Shown here: one piece after another, positions 23,860 to 36,200 of the stretch
How positions within the stretch are numbered: the first letter of the stretch is position 1
Layout of the letters: the number at the start of each line of letters is the position of its first letter
Assembly: GCA_022605405.1 (NCBI GenBank)
Contig: JABYQQ010000005.1
Span: 930,001 to 994,000, forward strand
DNA length: 64,000 bases
Direction: 5' to 3'
Origin: Earliella scabrosa
Lineage: Eukaryota > Basidiomycota > Agaricomycetes > Polyporales > Polyporaceae
The notes under the pieces: generated by a model
The model's database searches: none
What the model saw: the letters and a program-made list of their open reading frames with translations, nothing else
What the model was told of the DNA's origin: nothing
Made by a program: the position numbers and the translations under genes

Positions 23860-24849
23860 CTATGCATCCACGGCCATCGCCACCGCGCCCGCCAGGTCGG
23901 CGGTCCTTGTCGAGTCCGTACCCAGCACCTCCTTGCCCTGCCAGAATTTGGGGAGCTGGTCGCCAGGGATGAACAGCCGCTCGACCTTGTCCTCCGTGAT
24001 CACACACATCCGGATGACACCGCCTGATGAGCCGTCCCGCGCCATTGCCAACGCTAGAGCTGAGAGTGTGGTAGATACAGCGTGAGCAGGAGGCTCGTGG
24101 AACGAGCGAAAGAAGAGAGAGGGAAGACGTACTGTTCTTGACGAACTCCACCGTCTGGTCGCGATCCCAGCCCTCCTTGTACGTCGCGTCGCAGTAACCG
24201 TATACGTACGTCGAGCCGGATCCGCCGATCGCCCATGGCTGCTTGAAGAGACCGCCGCCGAGGGGGATGTTGTACACGCTGGGCCCCGCCTCCTTGTCCC
24301 AGCCCGCGACGATGATGCCCGCGGAGAGCGCGTCCTTGTTGTCGTAGCAGAGCTTCTGGAACATCGTCGCCGCGGTGTGTACGGGGGGTGGTGAGCCGCT
24401 CATTTGTCTGTCGGACCCGAGGATCCCTGTCCTCAGTATACACGGAAGATCGACAGCGAGTTGGGTAAGGGAGGGGGGACGTACGTGTGGAGCTGGAGGT
24501 AATAGTGTACAATGTCCGCAATGGCTTGTGTGTCAGCCGCGGATCCCGACCGACAACAGTAGATGCGCTCGTGGACATGGGTCAGTTTGTCGGTAACACG
24601 GTTTGCCTGGGCAGAAGTGAGTACGGTGTGTGTCCTATACGAGCATGGATACGTACGATGTAGCTGCCCGTAGTCGTGCGACTGTCTGCGCCGACGACGA
24701 CGCCATCCTTGAATTGGACGGCCATGATCGAGGTCTGCATATTCCAGCCTCATTTATCAGTGTTTGTGCGCATTGCATACATGATCAGCGTTACTCACAC
24801 CGAGGTTGACCTCTCCAGACTTCAGACGAGCAATGTCAATAGTCTCCAT
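23860..24849 (-). CDS. PRE3: 20S proteasome subunit beta-1 (caspase-like)
   Basis: The beta-1 subunit provides the post-acidic cleavage activity of the 20S core. ATG 24849 gives a 17-residue propeptide ([17 protein letters not shown]). The catalytic Thr18 of TSIMAVQF is the first codon of exon 2. Diagnostic pieces are [20 protein letters not shown], then [20 protein letters not shown], and [20 protein letters not shown]. The C-terminus reads [10 protein letters not shown]...VAMAVDA. It has about six introns, and its length of about 235 residues is normal. It shares a 207-bp divergent promoter with RPN12. Confidence 0.95.
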
Positions 24850-25056
24850 GTCGTAAGTCGCGGCGTTGGAAGGGTTGTGGACGGGTCGGAGAGAGAGAAG
24901 GACGTGAGCGCAGGTGCAGAGCTCGCGGCGGCTGAAGGGTGACGCGTCCGACGCGCGTCGCGGGCGCTTCACTGAACATCCATCCTCCTCCGCTCCTCGA
25001 CTATCCGCCCTCTGCTATCCTGTCGCGATTCTCTTGTGACTTCGCTACCGATTGAG
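24850..25056. promoter_or_regulatory. Bidirectional promoter of two proteasome genes
   Basis: The 207 bases between the PRE3 and RPN12 start codons must drive both genes. They contain TGACGCGTCC followed by a CG-rich GACGCGCGTCGCGGGCGC stretch around 24940-24970. I do not see the yeast Rpn4 site (GGTGGCAAA). Confidence 0.6.
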
Positions 25057-26157
25057 ATGGCGCCCCCACAACTTGTGCAGCTCTACAAGGAGCTTCAACA
25101 GACGTTCATGTCTGGAAACCTCCAACAAACCGGAGTCCTGCTCGCTCGGCTGAAGGTGCGCCTCAGCTCCGATCAGGCTCGTATATACACCCTCGCTAAT
25201 GGAGCCTTTGGCCTTGCTAGATTGGCCTCACGGAGGCAGGACTGCTGGTGCCAATGGGGAACCCAAACCTACAAGACCTCGTCCTCGCTCGTGAGTGGCC
25301 TAGACGCGTGCGGTCCCCGATGCGGGGTAACCACTCACGCTCATCCGCCAAGTACAGGTGACATCCTCGAAGTCGGCGCGTTCTGGAGCATACGCACGAA
25401 GGACATCCCCTCCTTCGACCGCTACTTCTCCCAACTCCAGACCTTCTACAACGACTACAGGTGCGTCCGACCCCGCATTCCATCAACCCCATGCTCATGA
25501 CCTTTGCGGCAGCTCCGTCCTCCCCCCATCACCCCGTGAATACCCCCTGCGCGGGCTGAACCTCATCCGCCTCCTCACCCAGAACCGCATCGCCGACTTC
25601 CACACCACGCTCGAATCCCTGCCCCTCCCAGCCGACTCCCTCACCGCAAATCCGTTCATCGCGCACCCGATCAATCTCGAGCAGTGGCTCATGGAGGGCA
25701 GCTACAGCAAGGTGTGGAACGCGCGAGAAGAGGCGCCTGCAGAGGAGTACAAGTTCTTCGTCGACAGCCTCATGGGCACAATCCGGTATGTCCATTTGGT
25801 AGACGCGGTCGTTAAACGCAGTAGGATGCTCACGTCGCGGCTGGTATTCGTAGGAATGAAATTGCGAGTTGTGAGGAGGCAGCGTATGACAGCCTACCAG
25901 TGAAGGACGCGGCAACGCTGTTGTTCTTCAAGAGCAAGTCCGACCTCGTTGCATTCGCCCAGCAGGTAGGTTAACACGCAATGTAGGGAACGTATGGGCG
26001 CTGATACCAATTCACATCATAGCGAGGGTGGCAAGTAGACCTTACAGCAGACAGGATCTATTTCGCGAAGAAGACGGAGGAAAAGGCAGAGATCCCGAAG
26101 GAGAAGCTCATCGCAGCCAACCTACAGTACGCGCGTGAGCTAGAACAGATTGTGTAG
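25057..26157 (+). CDS. RPN12: 26S proteasome lid subunit RPN12
   Basis: RPN12 (human PSMD8) is the last subunit added to the lid and links lid assembly to the base. ATG 25057 gives [20 protein letters not shown]. Helical repeats follow: [20 protein letters not shown], then [20 protein letters not shown] and [20 protein letters not shown]. The PCI-type winged helix includes [20 protein letters not shown] and, across an intron, [17 protein letters not shown]. It ends [10 protein letters not shown]. Introns are near 25158-25222, 25290-25358, 25460-25512, 25785-25852 and 25966-26023. It is convergent with PRE10, with 128 bases between the stops. Confidence 0.95.
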
Positions 26158-26285
26158 ATTAGTCTCCTTGGACGAGCAGCTGCCTCTGTCGATTCGCTAT
26201 CGTGTTGCTCGCAGATTCAAATCGTACACATGGCCGTTCAGTTGCAGATGAGTCCGTATAGATTACAATGCAAGGTACGCCAGAA

Positions 26286-27364
26286 TTACTCGAAGGTCTC
26301 CAATGCTTCCTTCGCCTTCCGTGATGCTTCATCGTAGAGATCCTTGGGAACCGGTTGATGAATACCGTTCGTCTCGGAGCCTACCCAAGACAGCTCCAGC
26401 TCGAAGTCTTTCTCCTTTGCGTCGTCGTGTACAAGGTAGATACTGCAAGCGGTCAATCCATCAGGGATGAACGTAGAGTCTACTGAGCGGCGAGACTTAC
26501 ATGCGTGCAGCCTCCATCACGGCCTCCCTCATTGTCAATTCTGAGAACTTGAGCTTCTCCAGCTCAGTCTTGGCGAGTTGACGGCCCTTCCCTACCGCGG
26601 CACCACGGTAGCCCTTGATGCATGTCAGACCAATTTCGACGCTCATCATCCATAAGAGTACGTACATATGAGACGCCACTAGGTTCAACCACGAACAATG
26701 CAGGTCCAGTCTTGTCTACCGCGCCGAGGATTGTGCTGCATCCGAATGGCCGGACCGAAGAGTAGAGGGTGTATGCTTGTACATATAGACCTACGCGGTC
26801 CACAACGTACTGGGGACAAGCAGTTGGTGAGTGGATAAATGCAAGCGAGAAACGTCCACATACCTGCAGTGTGGGTGGGGACCGGTAGTTCTCGCGGAAG
26901 CTTGCTGCCTCGTCCCGGGCTCGGTTCGAGAGATGGCGGCCATCTGCGAGGTACCCTGCAGATGCCTAGAGATTGTAACTTCAGCATGGGAGGTCGACGA
27001 AGACAGAACGCGTTGCGACGTACGAGACCAATGTGCTTGTCTATTGTTTGTATGCGCCTATTGGCTTCTGGTACGAGGAGCTTGGAATGGACGAGTTTCT
27101 CGACCGCCAGTACAACGCCATCTTTCACTCGGAGACCGATGGCAGTCCTAGACGGACGATGGACATTAGCTTCTGAGCCAATCCGGTGTAGCAATAAGAC
27201 GCACCCTGAGTTCTCTACCGCCTTGTTCGCGTATTCCACCTGCGCACAATCGTTAGAGCTCTTGCAGCCATTCGGTTACGCGTCTCGGGCCGCACCTGGA
27301 ATATACGGCCATCGGGAGAGTAGGTGCTGGCCGAAAGATCGTAGCCCGTTCCGATGGATGTCAT
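26286..27364 (-). CDS. PRE10: 20S proteasome subunit alpha-7
   Basis: Alpha-7 (yeast Pre10, human PSMA3) forms part of the outer rings and gate. ATG 27364 gives [20 protein letters not shown]. The alpha-subunit signature [20 protein letters not shown] spans the first intron. Further matches are [40 protein letters not shown] and [20 protein letters not shown]. Then come [20 protein letters not shown] and an acidic end, [16 protein letters not shown] to KEALETFE. It has about seven short introns. No long acidic C-terminal tail of the yeast type is present, as in many fungi. The assignment to alpha-7, rather than another alpha subunit, rests on the start and on the [13 protein letters not shown] block. 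Confidence 0.94.
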
Positions 27365-27611
27365 GTTTCGCGAACTGCACAGGCAACACTAGAAGGGGCA
27401 GAGGATAAGTGGTGAAGTCGTTGGCGGAGGACTGAGGAGTGCGCAAGTATAGCAGGACGCGCAACCCTTGCCATCGACGCGTGCGCGTGAGAAGGACCTG
27501 CCTCTCTGAGACTTCACGCGTTCAGGCGTCAAATGACCGCGTTCCCCAGTCGCGTTCTTGGGCGTGAACCCTCTTGTGCTGCCATTCTTTGACTCGTTCT
27601 CGACCGCCACG

Positions 27612-30600
27612 ATGAGCTCTGAGGAGGACTGGGACGAACTGCTGAAGAGCCATCCTGTGTTTTCTCTGCCCAAGAGCGTGTCTGGGCCGGCTGGGAAGGG
27701 CGAGGCGTCTCTCCATCTCTCATTGAGTTCACTCCCGGACTTTGTTGACTTGGACCCCGTCGACGACAAGCCCACGCCTTCCGGACGCCGACAGGCAATA
27801 GCAATCAAGGATGCCGACCTGATTGTCGCGGTCGGCTCTGAAATCAGGATCGCTTCTCTCGGAGACTCGAAAGGTGCCCGAGGCACGTCGCAGAAGGCCT
27901 ACAAAGTAAGCACGGTGGCGTATGCACAATGGAGTTCACTGTTGAACCTAACAGGACCGCATAGATACTGCACACCCCGAACGTGCAATTTGAGATCCAT
28001 CAAATTGCTCTCAATCCCAATGGCAAGCTACTCGCAGTTGCAGGTGCATTCCAGGTTGCGGTAGTGGTGTTACCTCGGACAGGCTTCAGCAAGCTTGTGA
28101 CGGTTACGGTTGACTGCAAGTGAGTGAGAGGTACAGTCCTACCGCGCTCCCGTATTCATGCGAGTAGGTCCTTCCAAGTAGGCCAGTATCATCATGCTGC
28201 CGAGTCCTCCGCACCTGTGGCAAAGATCGACTGGCACCCCTGGGGACAAGGAGGCTCTACGCTGTTGGTGATGACAACGGACGGGAAGCTGCGGTAGGTT
28301 TGCGAGCTCATAAGTTTTTCCCTCGCTCGCTGACAAAGCGTTAGGGAATATGACATCTCAGTGGACGCGGATGAGCCTCAGCAGACTCTGTCATTCGTGC
28401 CAGACCGGCGCAGGAGTAACTCATTCCTCGCTGAGGACGCTGCTGACCGAGAGGTCGCGTCGTTCGCGTTTGGCAAGGGGAAGGCCGATTGGGGACCATT
28501 GACAGTGTACGCTGTCATGAAGAGTGGTGACGTCTACGCAATATGCCCGTATATGCCAAAGAACGCGTATGTCACGTCAGCTCTTCTGAAGGTTTTCGCT
28601 CATGGAATCTCTTCAGCTCAGTCCCTTCCTCGTACCTGCATGCACTCGAGTGCTACGTCGCCGCAAAACAAGAGTTCCTGTCTAACTCTACGAGTGGCGA
28701 TCCCTCGTCTTCAGATAGTCTGACTACCCTCTATGACTACCAGCACAAGTATGTCAGTGCATTGCTGAAACAGCTCCCTTCCGGGACAGCGTGGCCAGCA
28801 ACGAATCGCGTAGTGCCTATGCATCCCCCGACCACGATCAAGAATCCGCGTGCTCGTCAGGGCCCGTTCTTGCTGCAACCCTCACCACGGGTGCTCGAGG
28901 GGAGCGAGGGTGGGGACGCGACGGATATTGTGTACATGTCGTTTGGCGACGATGCGGCGGAAGAAAGCGACGGTGAAACAGAACGCCTGGGGCTCGTTTT
29001 GGTGGCCTTCCAGGATGGCAAGGTGGATCTGTTCCTGGACGTCGAGAAGGTGGAGGCAAGATGGGAGCTGAAACAGGTGACTCCTAAGCTGACAATGTGC
29101 CCCTTACCTTGAACTGACATGCGCCCTCAGCATCCTTCTAGTGATTTGCCGATGCTCGCAACGTATGAGAGTATCGACCTTGGGACCGTGACCACCCTCA
29201 AGAAAGCAAGCACATCGCTCCGCGGACAAACACTGCTAGATCTGATACAAGGCAATCATCCAGTATTCCAACTCGACCCTATCCATGAGGACACGCTTTA
29301 CGTATATCATGCCTTTGGCGTTCATGCCCTCCAACTCAGATCACTATTGAAGAGACTTGCGACTGTCTTACGGGACGGCAACGATAGCGAGGCGAATGGC
29401 AGTTCAGGTCTAGAAGCCGGCCTTGAGAATGTCAAGAACACCGAGGTGCAACCCGTCCTGTTAACCTTCTCCGTAGAACAGCAGTATGTACCCATTTCTC
29501 TTGCTCTCACTACCCCCATCCAATAGCCTTTGATCGCAGATGTTCAACGCCCGTCATCGGTGTCGCCATCCCCAACGATGTGTATCTTACCTACAGCATC
29601 TTTGTCCTCACATCCTCCATGCGGATGTCTGTTTTCCCACTCACCCTCCGCTCGGATAGCCCGTTGACTTCAGAGACACGAGCACCGTCGCCTGACAAGA
29701 AACCACTGGCCATTGCACCCCCACCTGCTTCGGCCTCGAAAACATTACCGAGCATCAAACCCGATCCTGATCCCTCGCCCAATGCACTCCCCGAACCGCC
29801 AGAGGGTCCTCCAGCTTATGTGTCCCTGCTCAGCGCCGCACCATGGACAATACCTCCCGCCATCGCCCGTCCCACAGGACTCCCAAGCAATCCCCGTCTA
29901 TCGCTTCCTAGTAATCCCGCTGCTTCCAGCAGCGGCGACATCGCACTCACTCCCGAGCTGCTCCGCTACTTCGGCACGACCGTCGAGAAACTCACGTCGC
30001 AGATTCACGACGCGCAGCTCGCGCACCGTGCAGCAGAGGCGCGCGCGGCGCTGCAGGAGCAGGAGTTCCGGCGACAGCGCGAGAAGTGCGCGGAGATGCT
30101 CGAGACCGTGCGCGCGCTGGGGACGACGAGGCAGGCGGAGGCACAGGCGCGGGTTGCGAAGGTGCAGGAGGCGCAGAAGGCGCTGCTCGCGCGTTTGGAC
30201 CGGGTGTTGCAGGGCTTGATGAAGAAGGCGAGCCCGGAGATGAGCGAGCATGAAGCGAAGTGGCTTGAGGAGCTGAGGAGGATGAAGACGGAGGTGGCGG
30301 GCGCTGGCAAGTATGACGATCAGTCTTTGATGGCAAAGACGAAGCTGGTGAGTCTATTATACCGTAAGTGAAGAGTGGATGTTCATTGACCACGCACGTC
30401 CTTAGCTTCGTCGTGAGGTGGATAGGCTGCTTCCACATCTGAAGGAGATGAAGGAGAAGGAGACTGCGAGGCGGAAGAGCCTGGTTGAGAGCAGAGAGGC
30501 ACTCGGTCTCTCGCAGGCATTCGAGTTGGGCAAACGCTCCACGGAAGAGTGAGTCATCTCCCGGCTCCTTAGAACCTTGCGAACATGACTGACTGTCGGC

Positions 30601-30733
30601 GCACAGGCGAACGAGGATAGGTCAGATGGAAGCCGAGATCCTCAGACTTGCAAACCGATTGGACGTCTCTGTCGGACGACCACCCTCGCAGCAGCAAGCA
30701 CAAAACGGAGATGATCACGCCAGTAATGACTAG
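27612..30733 (+). CDS. NUP82: Nucleoporin NUP82 (NUP88 homologue)
   Basis: A component of the cytoplasmic side of the nuclear pore that anchors NUP159 and NSP1 for mRNA export. ATG 27612 gives MSSEEDWDELLKSHPVFSLP. The N-terminal two-thirds forms a beta-propeller with KIDWHPWGQGGSTLLVMTTD, LREYDISVDADEPQQTLSFV and ADWGPLTVYAVMKSGDVYAI. A Pro/Ser-rich linker around 29690-29930 precedes a long coiled coil (TVEKLTSQIHDAQLAHRAAE and onward, to EAEILRLANRLDVSVG). It ends QNGDDHASND. This propeller-plus-coiled-coil order is that of the Nup88/Nup82 family (PF10168). At least nine exons are present. It lies 247 bases from the PRE10 start, divergent. Confidence 0.85.
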
Positions 30734-31012
30734 GACTGACCGTACTTTCCCTGTGTTGTACTTCTAGTTGCCCGTCTTTCGCATTGCTCGATGCATATGA
30801 CACGATTGTTGCATGTCAAACGAGACTACTCACAGTTCGCTTGGGGATGTCATTGTACGACCACACAGCGCACGCTTCATTAAGCATAGTTTGTCCGCAT
30901 AGGGTATGTGACCTATCTCTCAACATGTCTATGTAGCCTCGCACCAACACGTTCGAAGACTGTCCCATGTTAACCAAATCAGTATGTATCCCATGATTCG
31001 ACGGCCGGTTGG

Positions 31013-32917
31013 TCAGTCGACAGTGGCATTTCTATTGTCTGACCAGCGCACAAGGTTCCGCCACCAGGAATCCTGGCTCTGCCACTTCCAGATCGTCGAG
31101 AAGGTGTACACGCCAATCATCACAGCGGCGAACACCACCAGGAAGATGGCAAGCACGACCCAGGACGATGCCGATCCGGGAACCGGCCTGATGTGCTGGA
31201 GGGCGTACGCAAGGGCCGAGACAGTGAACGCTATGAGGGACCAGACGAGCAGGACAGGCGGGAGACTGAGGAGGATCGCATGCCCCGAGAGCCCGAAGGC
31301 GTTGTTCCGCGCGTTGTGCAGGTAAGTGAACTACACGAGCAGTAGTGTGAGAAGGGCGGATACATGGATAACTCTGGTTGGTACTCACGGACGATGGCAT
31401 GTGAGTATTGCGCTGGTGACGCCAGACGAAGAACACACCGACAGTGATGCTGCCGAGGGAGGCGAGTACTGCGAGCATCGCTGCGACACGTGCCACGTCT
31501 TCCACGTCGTCAATCGTCAGAATCCCGACGGTGGCCCTGGATCATCCTCAGCCGAGAATAAATGAGAATGAACATAGCTCGACTCACGATAGAAGCACTG
31601 TTGCCTGCGAGGGGTTAATCTGATTGAATAAGTAGAAGACACGTGGAGAAACTTACGATAAGAATGAAGTCGGAATATTCTCTTACGAGCTGCCGTGTGT
31701 AGGCCTCCCAGCTCTGCCGCAAACCAGCCAGATGTCCGCGGAAATGGCTTGCTTTCTTGATGTGGGCAAGGTAGGTCTGTGGTATCCCGAAGAATGGGCC
31801 GTTGATGATGAGCATGAGGAAGAGCTTGGTCGTAAATGATTCCTCGGAGGTGAATTCCAGTGGTTTGTACAACGTCTTTCGATAGGCCCTCAGCTCAGAC
31901 CAGGTTACCTGGCCATATCGTTGTCCCGTACGGAAGCTGTCTATGAACAGATCGGGATCAATACATCGTCCCCTTATCTATCGTCGAGGTGACTGCGACT
32001 CACAAACGTCCCTGAGCACCCAACCTACCAGGGAGGCAACAGCTGGCAGCACACCTGACGCATTCTCTAAGTATGCGGACAGATGTCATCATCTGGAGAC
32101 ATGCTCCTGATATGTTGCACATAACTTACCTCCTTCGCGATGTAGCATCTCGAGAAGCTGTTCGCATTCAGTCTTCGAGAAGGGTGCAATGCTTCGTGAG
32201 CCGTCGATGAGATGGTCTGGAGCATACGACAGTGAACAGTGAACGATATAGCTTCAGCTGTGTGGAACAAACGAACCGTGATAGTATGAGTAAAGAGCAT
32301 CAATGGCCTCGCGATTGCCTTGGGCAGGGATGGAGTGATGCGAGGGGTGGGAGGAGAGGTAGTTCCAGTAAAGTCGTCTAGCACGCAAAACTATGGATGT
32401 GTTGAGCATGATGTGGTCATGCACTCTGAAAACGTACTCACATGCGTCAACGGAAAGCTCTCTTGTGGCATGTCCGGTCACTTTCGAGCGGTCATATCCT
32501 GCGATACACTGCTTGTGGTTGACGAAGAGAGAGATAGACGCGTCCACGCCGTACGACATGTGTGCTTCCGTGTCCCCAGTAAAACCAAGCTGAGAGTGAT
32601 GCAGACAGAAGCTGTCTGCTTTCTCTAGGTTTGCAGGGATACGGATGTCATCGTCGACGACAACCTTGTGGACTGGATGGTAAAAGTAGATGTTTCCGCG
32701 GGGATGCGTATACAATCTCCAGCCTGTGGGAGCGATACTCGTTAAGGAGGAGAGTGTCAAATACTCGTCGTCTAGTTCGGCACTGTGAGGTAAGGGCAAG
32801 CTTAGATATGTTATTAGCGTCTTGGCTTGGGTAGATGTAGACATACTCGACATTAACATGATGGCTATGAGTAGTCGTGTCGTCCTCGTGAATGTTGGGT
32901 GACTGCTTGTCGGTCAT
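31013..32917 (-). CDS. WW-domain protein with C-terminal membrane segments
   Basis: ATG 32917 gives MTDKQSPNIHEDD, and the first intron joins VNVE to DAELDDEYLTLSSLTSIAPT (phase checked). A WW-like domain follows at about residues 42-75: GWRLYTHPRGNIYFYHPVHK, with W, the Y/F pair and HP in place. The middle is soluble and helical (LVEY-type FTSEESFTTKLFLMLIINGP and GQVTWSELRAYRKTLYKPLE). The last third contains three or four hydrophobic helices, around AAMLAVLASLGSITVGVFFV, HAILLSLPPVLLVWSLIAFT and SWVVLAIFLVVFAAVMIGVY. It ends NRNATVD at TGA 31013-31015. I recognise this layout as an Agaricomycete family often annotated only as 'WW domain-containing protein'. No function is known to me. At least eight introns are present. 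Confidence 0.7.
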
Positions 32918-33237
32918 AGGTTATGGGTGTGAGAAAACCAGGCATCTGCAATCTACAGGGTGACGGAGGCTGCAAGCGAACTTGTGTCCGACATGGGAGT
33001 TCGAAGAGACAACGAAAGAAATGACAGATCCGACTCGGAGTCGGTGGACGAGCTCGATCGACGAGGCGCGTATCTTGGGCGCCTGGGAAGACGCGTCTCT
33101 CACGTGTATCGCGACTGCGAGCGCCTAGCGCGTCGTGTGCTCGATAGCCTTCCGCCCCGGCCACCACCACCACTGCTGCAGACGACACGGATGCCCTCTC
33201 TCCTTCCATAGCTCTCTCTCTCCCCGCTAGCTGTACC
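32918..33237. other. Divergent promoter, WW protein / CSC1 channel
   Basis: The 320 bases between two divergent start codons hold no gene or clear TATA box. They are rich in CT tracts just before 33238 (CTCTCTCTCTCCCC). Confidence 0.5.
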
Positions 33238-36200
33238 ATGCCGCCATACGTAGAATACGGCATCAAACTCCTCGCGCGCGTCCTGGCCGACCCTGACGAC
33301 CCTGGAGATGGAGACCCACCCGGACCACCTCCCGGCTCGCCACCAAGATGTAGGTATATTTGCTGTTTGAGCCACCGTCGCTCGTTGATCGCCTGCTGCA
33401 GTGAAGTACGAGGGTCCGTGGTTTGCAACACAACTCACGCTTTCGGCTACGATCGGGCTTGTGTCCTTTCTTGTATTCTCCTACTGCCGCACCAGATGGC
33501 CACTTCTCTTCGCGCCCCGCACCAAGCTGAAAGGTCAGTCGGGTCAAACCGTACAACGATGCATACTAATGCCGTGGCCTCAGGGTTTTCTCCACATGAA
33601 GCACACGCCCATCAAGCATTCTTTGGCTGGATTCTCCCTACTATCCGCACCTCCGAGTTCACTGTTCTCCAAATTGTTGGACTAGATGCCGCAGTGGTAT
33701 GTGTGCTCTTCGTTGCTTCTGTTAGTGACAAGTACGATGCAGCACCGTCGACAGTTCCTCAGCTTCCTCAAGATGTCATTCTGGCTCTTCGCGTCATGCT
33801 CCGTGCTTGCTGCCGCGATTTTGATGCCTATAAACCTCAAGGTGAGCCATTGCCATGACCTCTCTAGTTCATTGACATGATGACCGAACCCGGCCAATTA
33901 GAATAACATTGACATTGGAGACGGTCGAGAAGACCTCCCAACCATCTTCGAAGATCCTGCCCCCTCAGATCCTACCTCACCTCGTTCAACCTGGGACGAT
34001 TGGTTTGACCTCATCAGTGATGCCAACAGCTATCTATCCGTGCACCTTCTCTTCACCTACCTCTTCACCCTTCTGGCGTTGCGCGCTATATACAAGAATT
34101 TCAAGAGGTTTATCCGTTCTCGGCAGCTCTTCTCCTTGGAACTGGTCCACTCGGTTCCTGCGCGAACAGTCATGGTCACCCACCTACCCCCGCATCTGCA
34201 ATCAGAGCCTGCGTTGGCTGAGTACTTCGAGCAGATGGACCTCAGCGTAGAGAGCGTCAACATCTGCAGGGAAGTCAACTCATTGAAGAGACTGCTCGAT
34301 ATCCGCACCGAGGCCCTTCTGAAGCTCGAGTCCGCATGGGTGGACTACTTGGGCAATCCCAGTGTTGTGGCCCCAAGCACATCCATCAGGTACCCCTTGG
34401 TCGACGTAGATGACGCCGCCTCTGTGGAGAGCCAACCAGAACAGCTGGTGTTACCTAACCGCAAACGACCCACACTCCGTCCTGGATGGTTTTCCCGCAA
34501 GGTGGATGCAATCGAGTACTACGAGGAGAAGTTCAGAGAAGCGGACGATCTCGTGAAGAAGCGTAGACGCCAGGGTCGGTTCAAACCTACCCATGTCGCC
34601 TTTGTGACATTCGAGAAGATGTCCAGCGCTGTACGCATTGTTCTTGCGGTTGATCCTTGGAGGAAACCTGACATGATATTCTCTGTAGCAAATCGCGGCC
34701 CAGGCCGTGCATGCCCCTCACGCCATGCAGTGCTTAACACACCTCGCACCCGAGCCTAGGGACATTGTGTGGGCAAGTATCTCGTATTCGCCTGTGAACG
34801 CGCTCGTGCGCGAGTGGATTGTCATGGCTGCCATGGTCGTACTTCAGTTCTTCTGGTTCATTCCTATCACCGCTCTTGCTAGTTTGCTCAGTCCTGAGGA
34901 AATTAGGAAGACGATGCCGTGGCTTGCTGACCTAGTCGAGCGCAATGAGCATCTGGGCGCAATGGTGCAGACGTTGTCGTCTCTAGGCATGGTCACATTG
35001 AATGCCACGTTGCCATTCTTGTTGGAAGGTGAGAATGGTACTGGTTCCATTCGATTGGTTGCTCATTGCGTTGTACCAGGTTTGACGTACATCCAAGCTT
35101 TCCCCGCTAGGAGCTGGATAGAGTACTCCGTTATGAAGAAGTGAGCTCAAATTCACTCGCGCTAGCTGTGTTGGCTGATGATGCGTCCCAGATACTTCCT
35201 CTTCCTACTCATCAACGTCGTCTTCATCTTCCTCGTCGCGAGTACATACTGGCAGCTTGTCCGCGACCTGGCTAGTTCTCCAGCCAAAGGTCTTGAGAAG
35301 TTAGCGCAAGCCCTCAATGCGGGTAACGCGAGGCACTTCTTTGTTTCATACGTGATTCTACAAGGTACATACTTCCACGTAGCCCATCTCATTCCCGAGC
35401 TCACAGGAGTCGGACATAGCTTTCGGTCTCATGCCCTTGCAGCTCCTCAATCTTGGCATAGTCATTCCTCGGATGTTTTTCCGCATGTTCATCACCCGGA
35501 CTCCTCGAGGTAAGTTTCCATTCCTTCTTCCACTTGTCCCCGTGTGATACGATTGTGTGTGGATCTTAGATTATGCCGAGCTCAATGCGCCGCCGATGAT
35601 CAACTACGGAATTGTCTATCCTCAAGCTATCCTGGTTTTCGTGATCACGCTGCTATATAGCGTGATCCAGCCTCTCATTCTCGTTTTCGGGGCCCTCTAC
35701 TTCGGCGTCGCTTACGTCGTATACAAGTACAAGCTTCTCTTTGGTGCGTCAGTCGTGCTAACGCATACTCCGCCATTCTTGACCTGCCGCGATCGTAGTG
35801 TTCTACAAACCGTACGAATCGCAAGGACAAGCATGGCCTATCACCTTTGTTCGGCTGATCTGGGGCGTCATCATTTTCATCGTGTTCATGAGCGGCATGT
35901 TCATCGTGAAGAAGTCGTTCGTTCTTGCGACGCTGCTCGCACCTCTGCTTGCGGGCACACTGCTCTGGTGGTACTACACCGACAAGCAGTTCCGCCCACT
36001 GAGCAAGTTCGTGAGCTTGAGCTCCGTGCATGAGGTCGAGCGTGGCGAGGAGAGCGCGGACGTGGTCAGGCTTCGTGCTGGTCACCCAGTGACATGGTCT
36101 CAGAGGTAAGTGACCAAATAGTGACATCGGTGCTCCATACTCAATACGCCTTCCACATCTAGTAATCTGAACCGCCGCCGATACGCCCAGAACGACGAGA

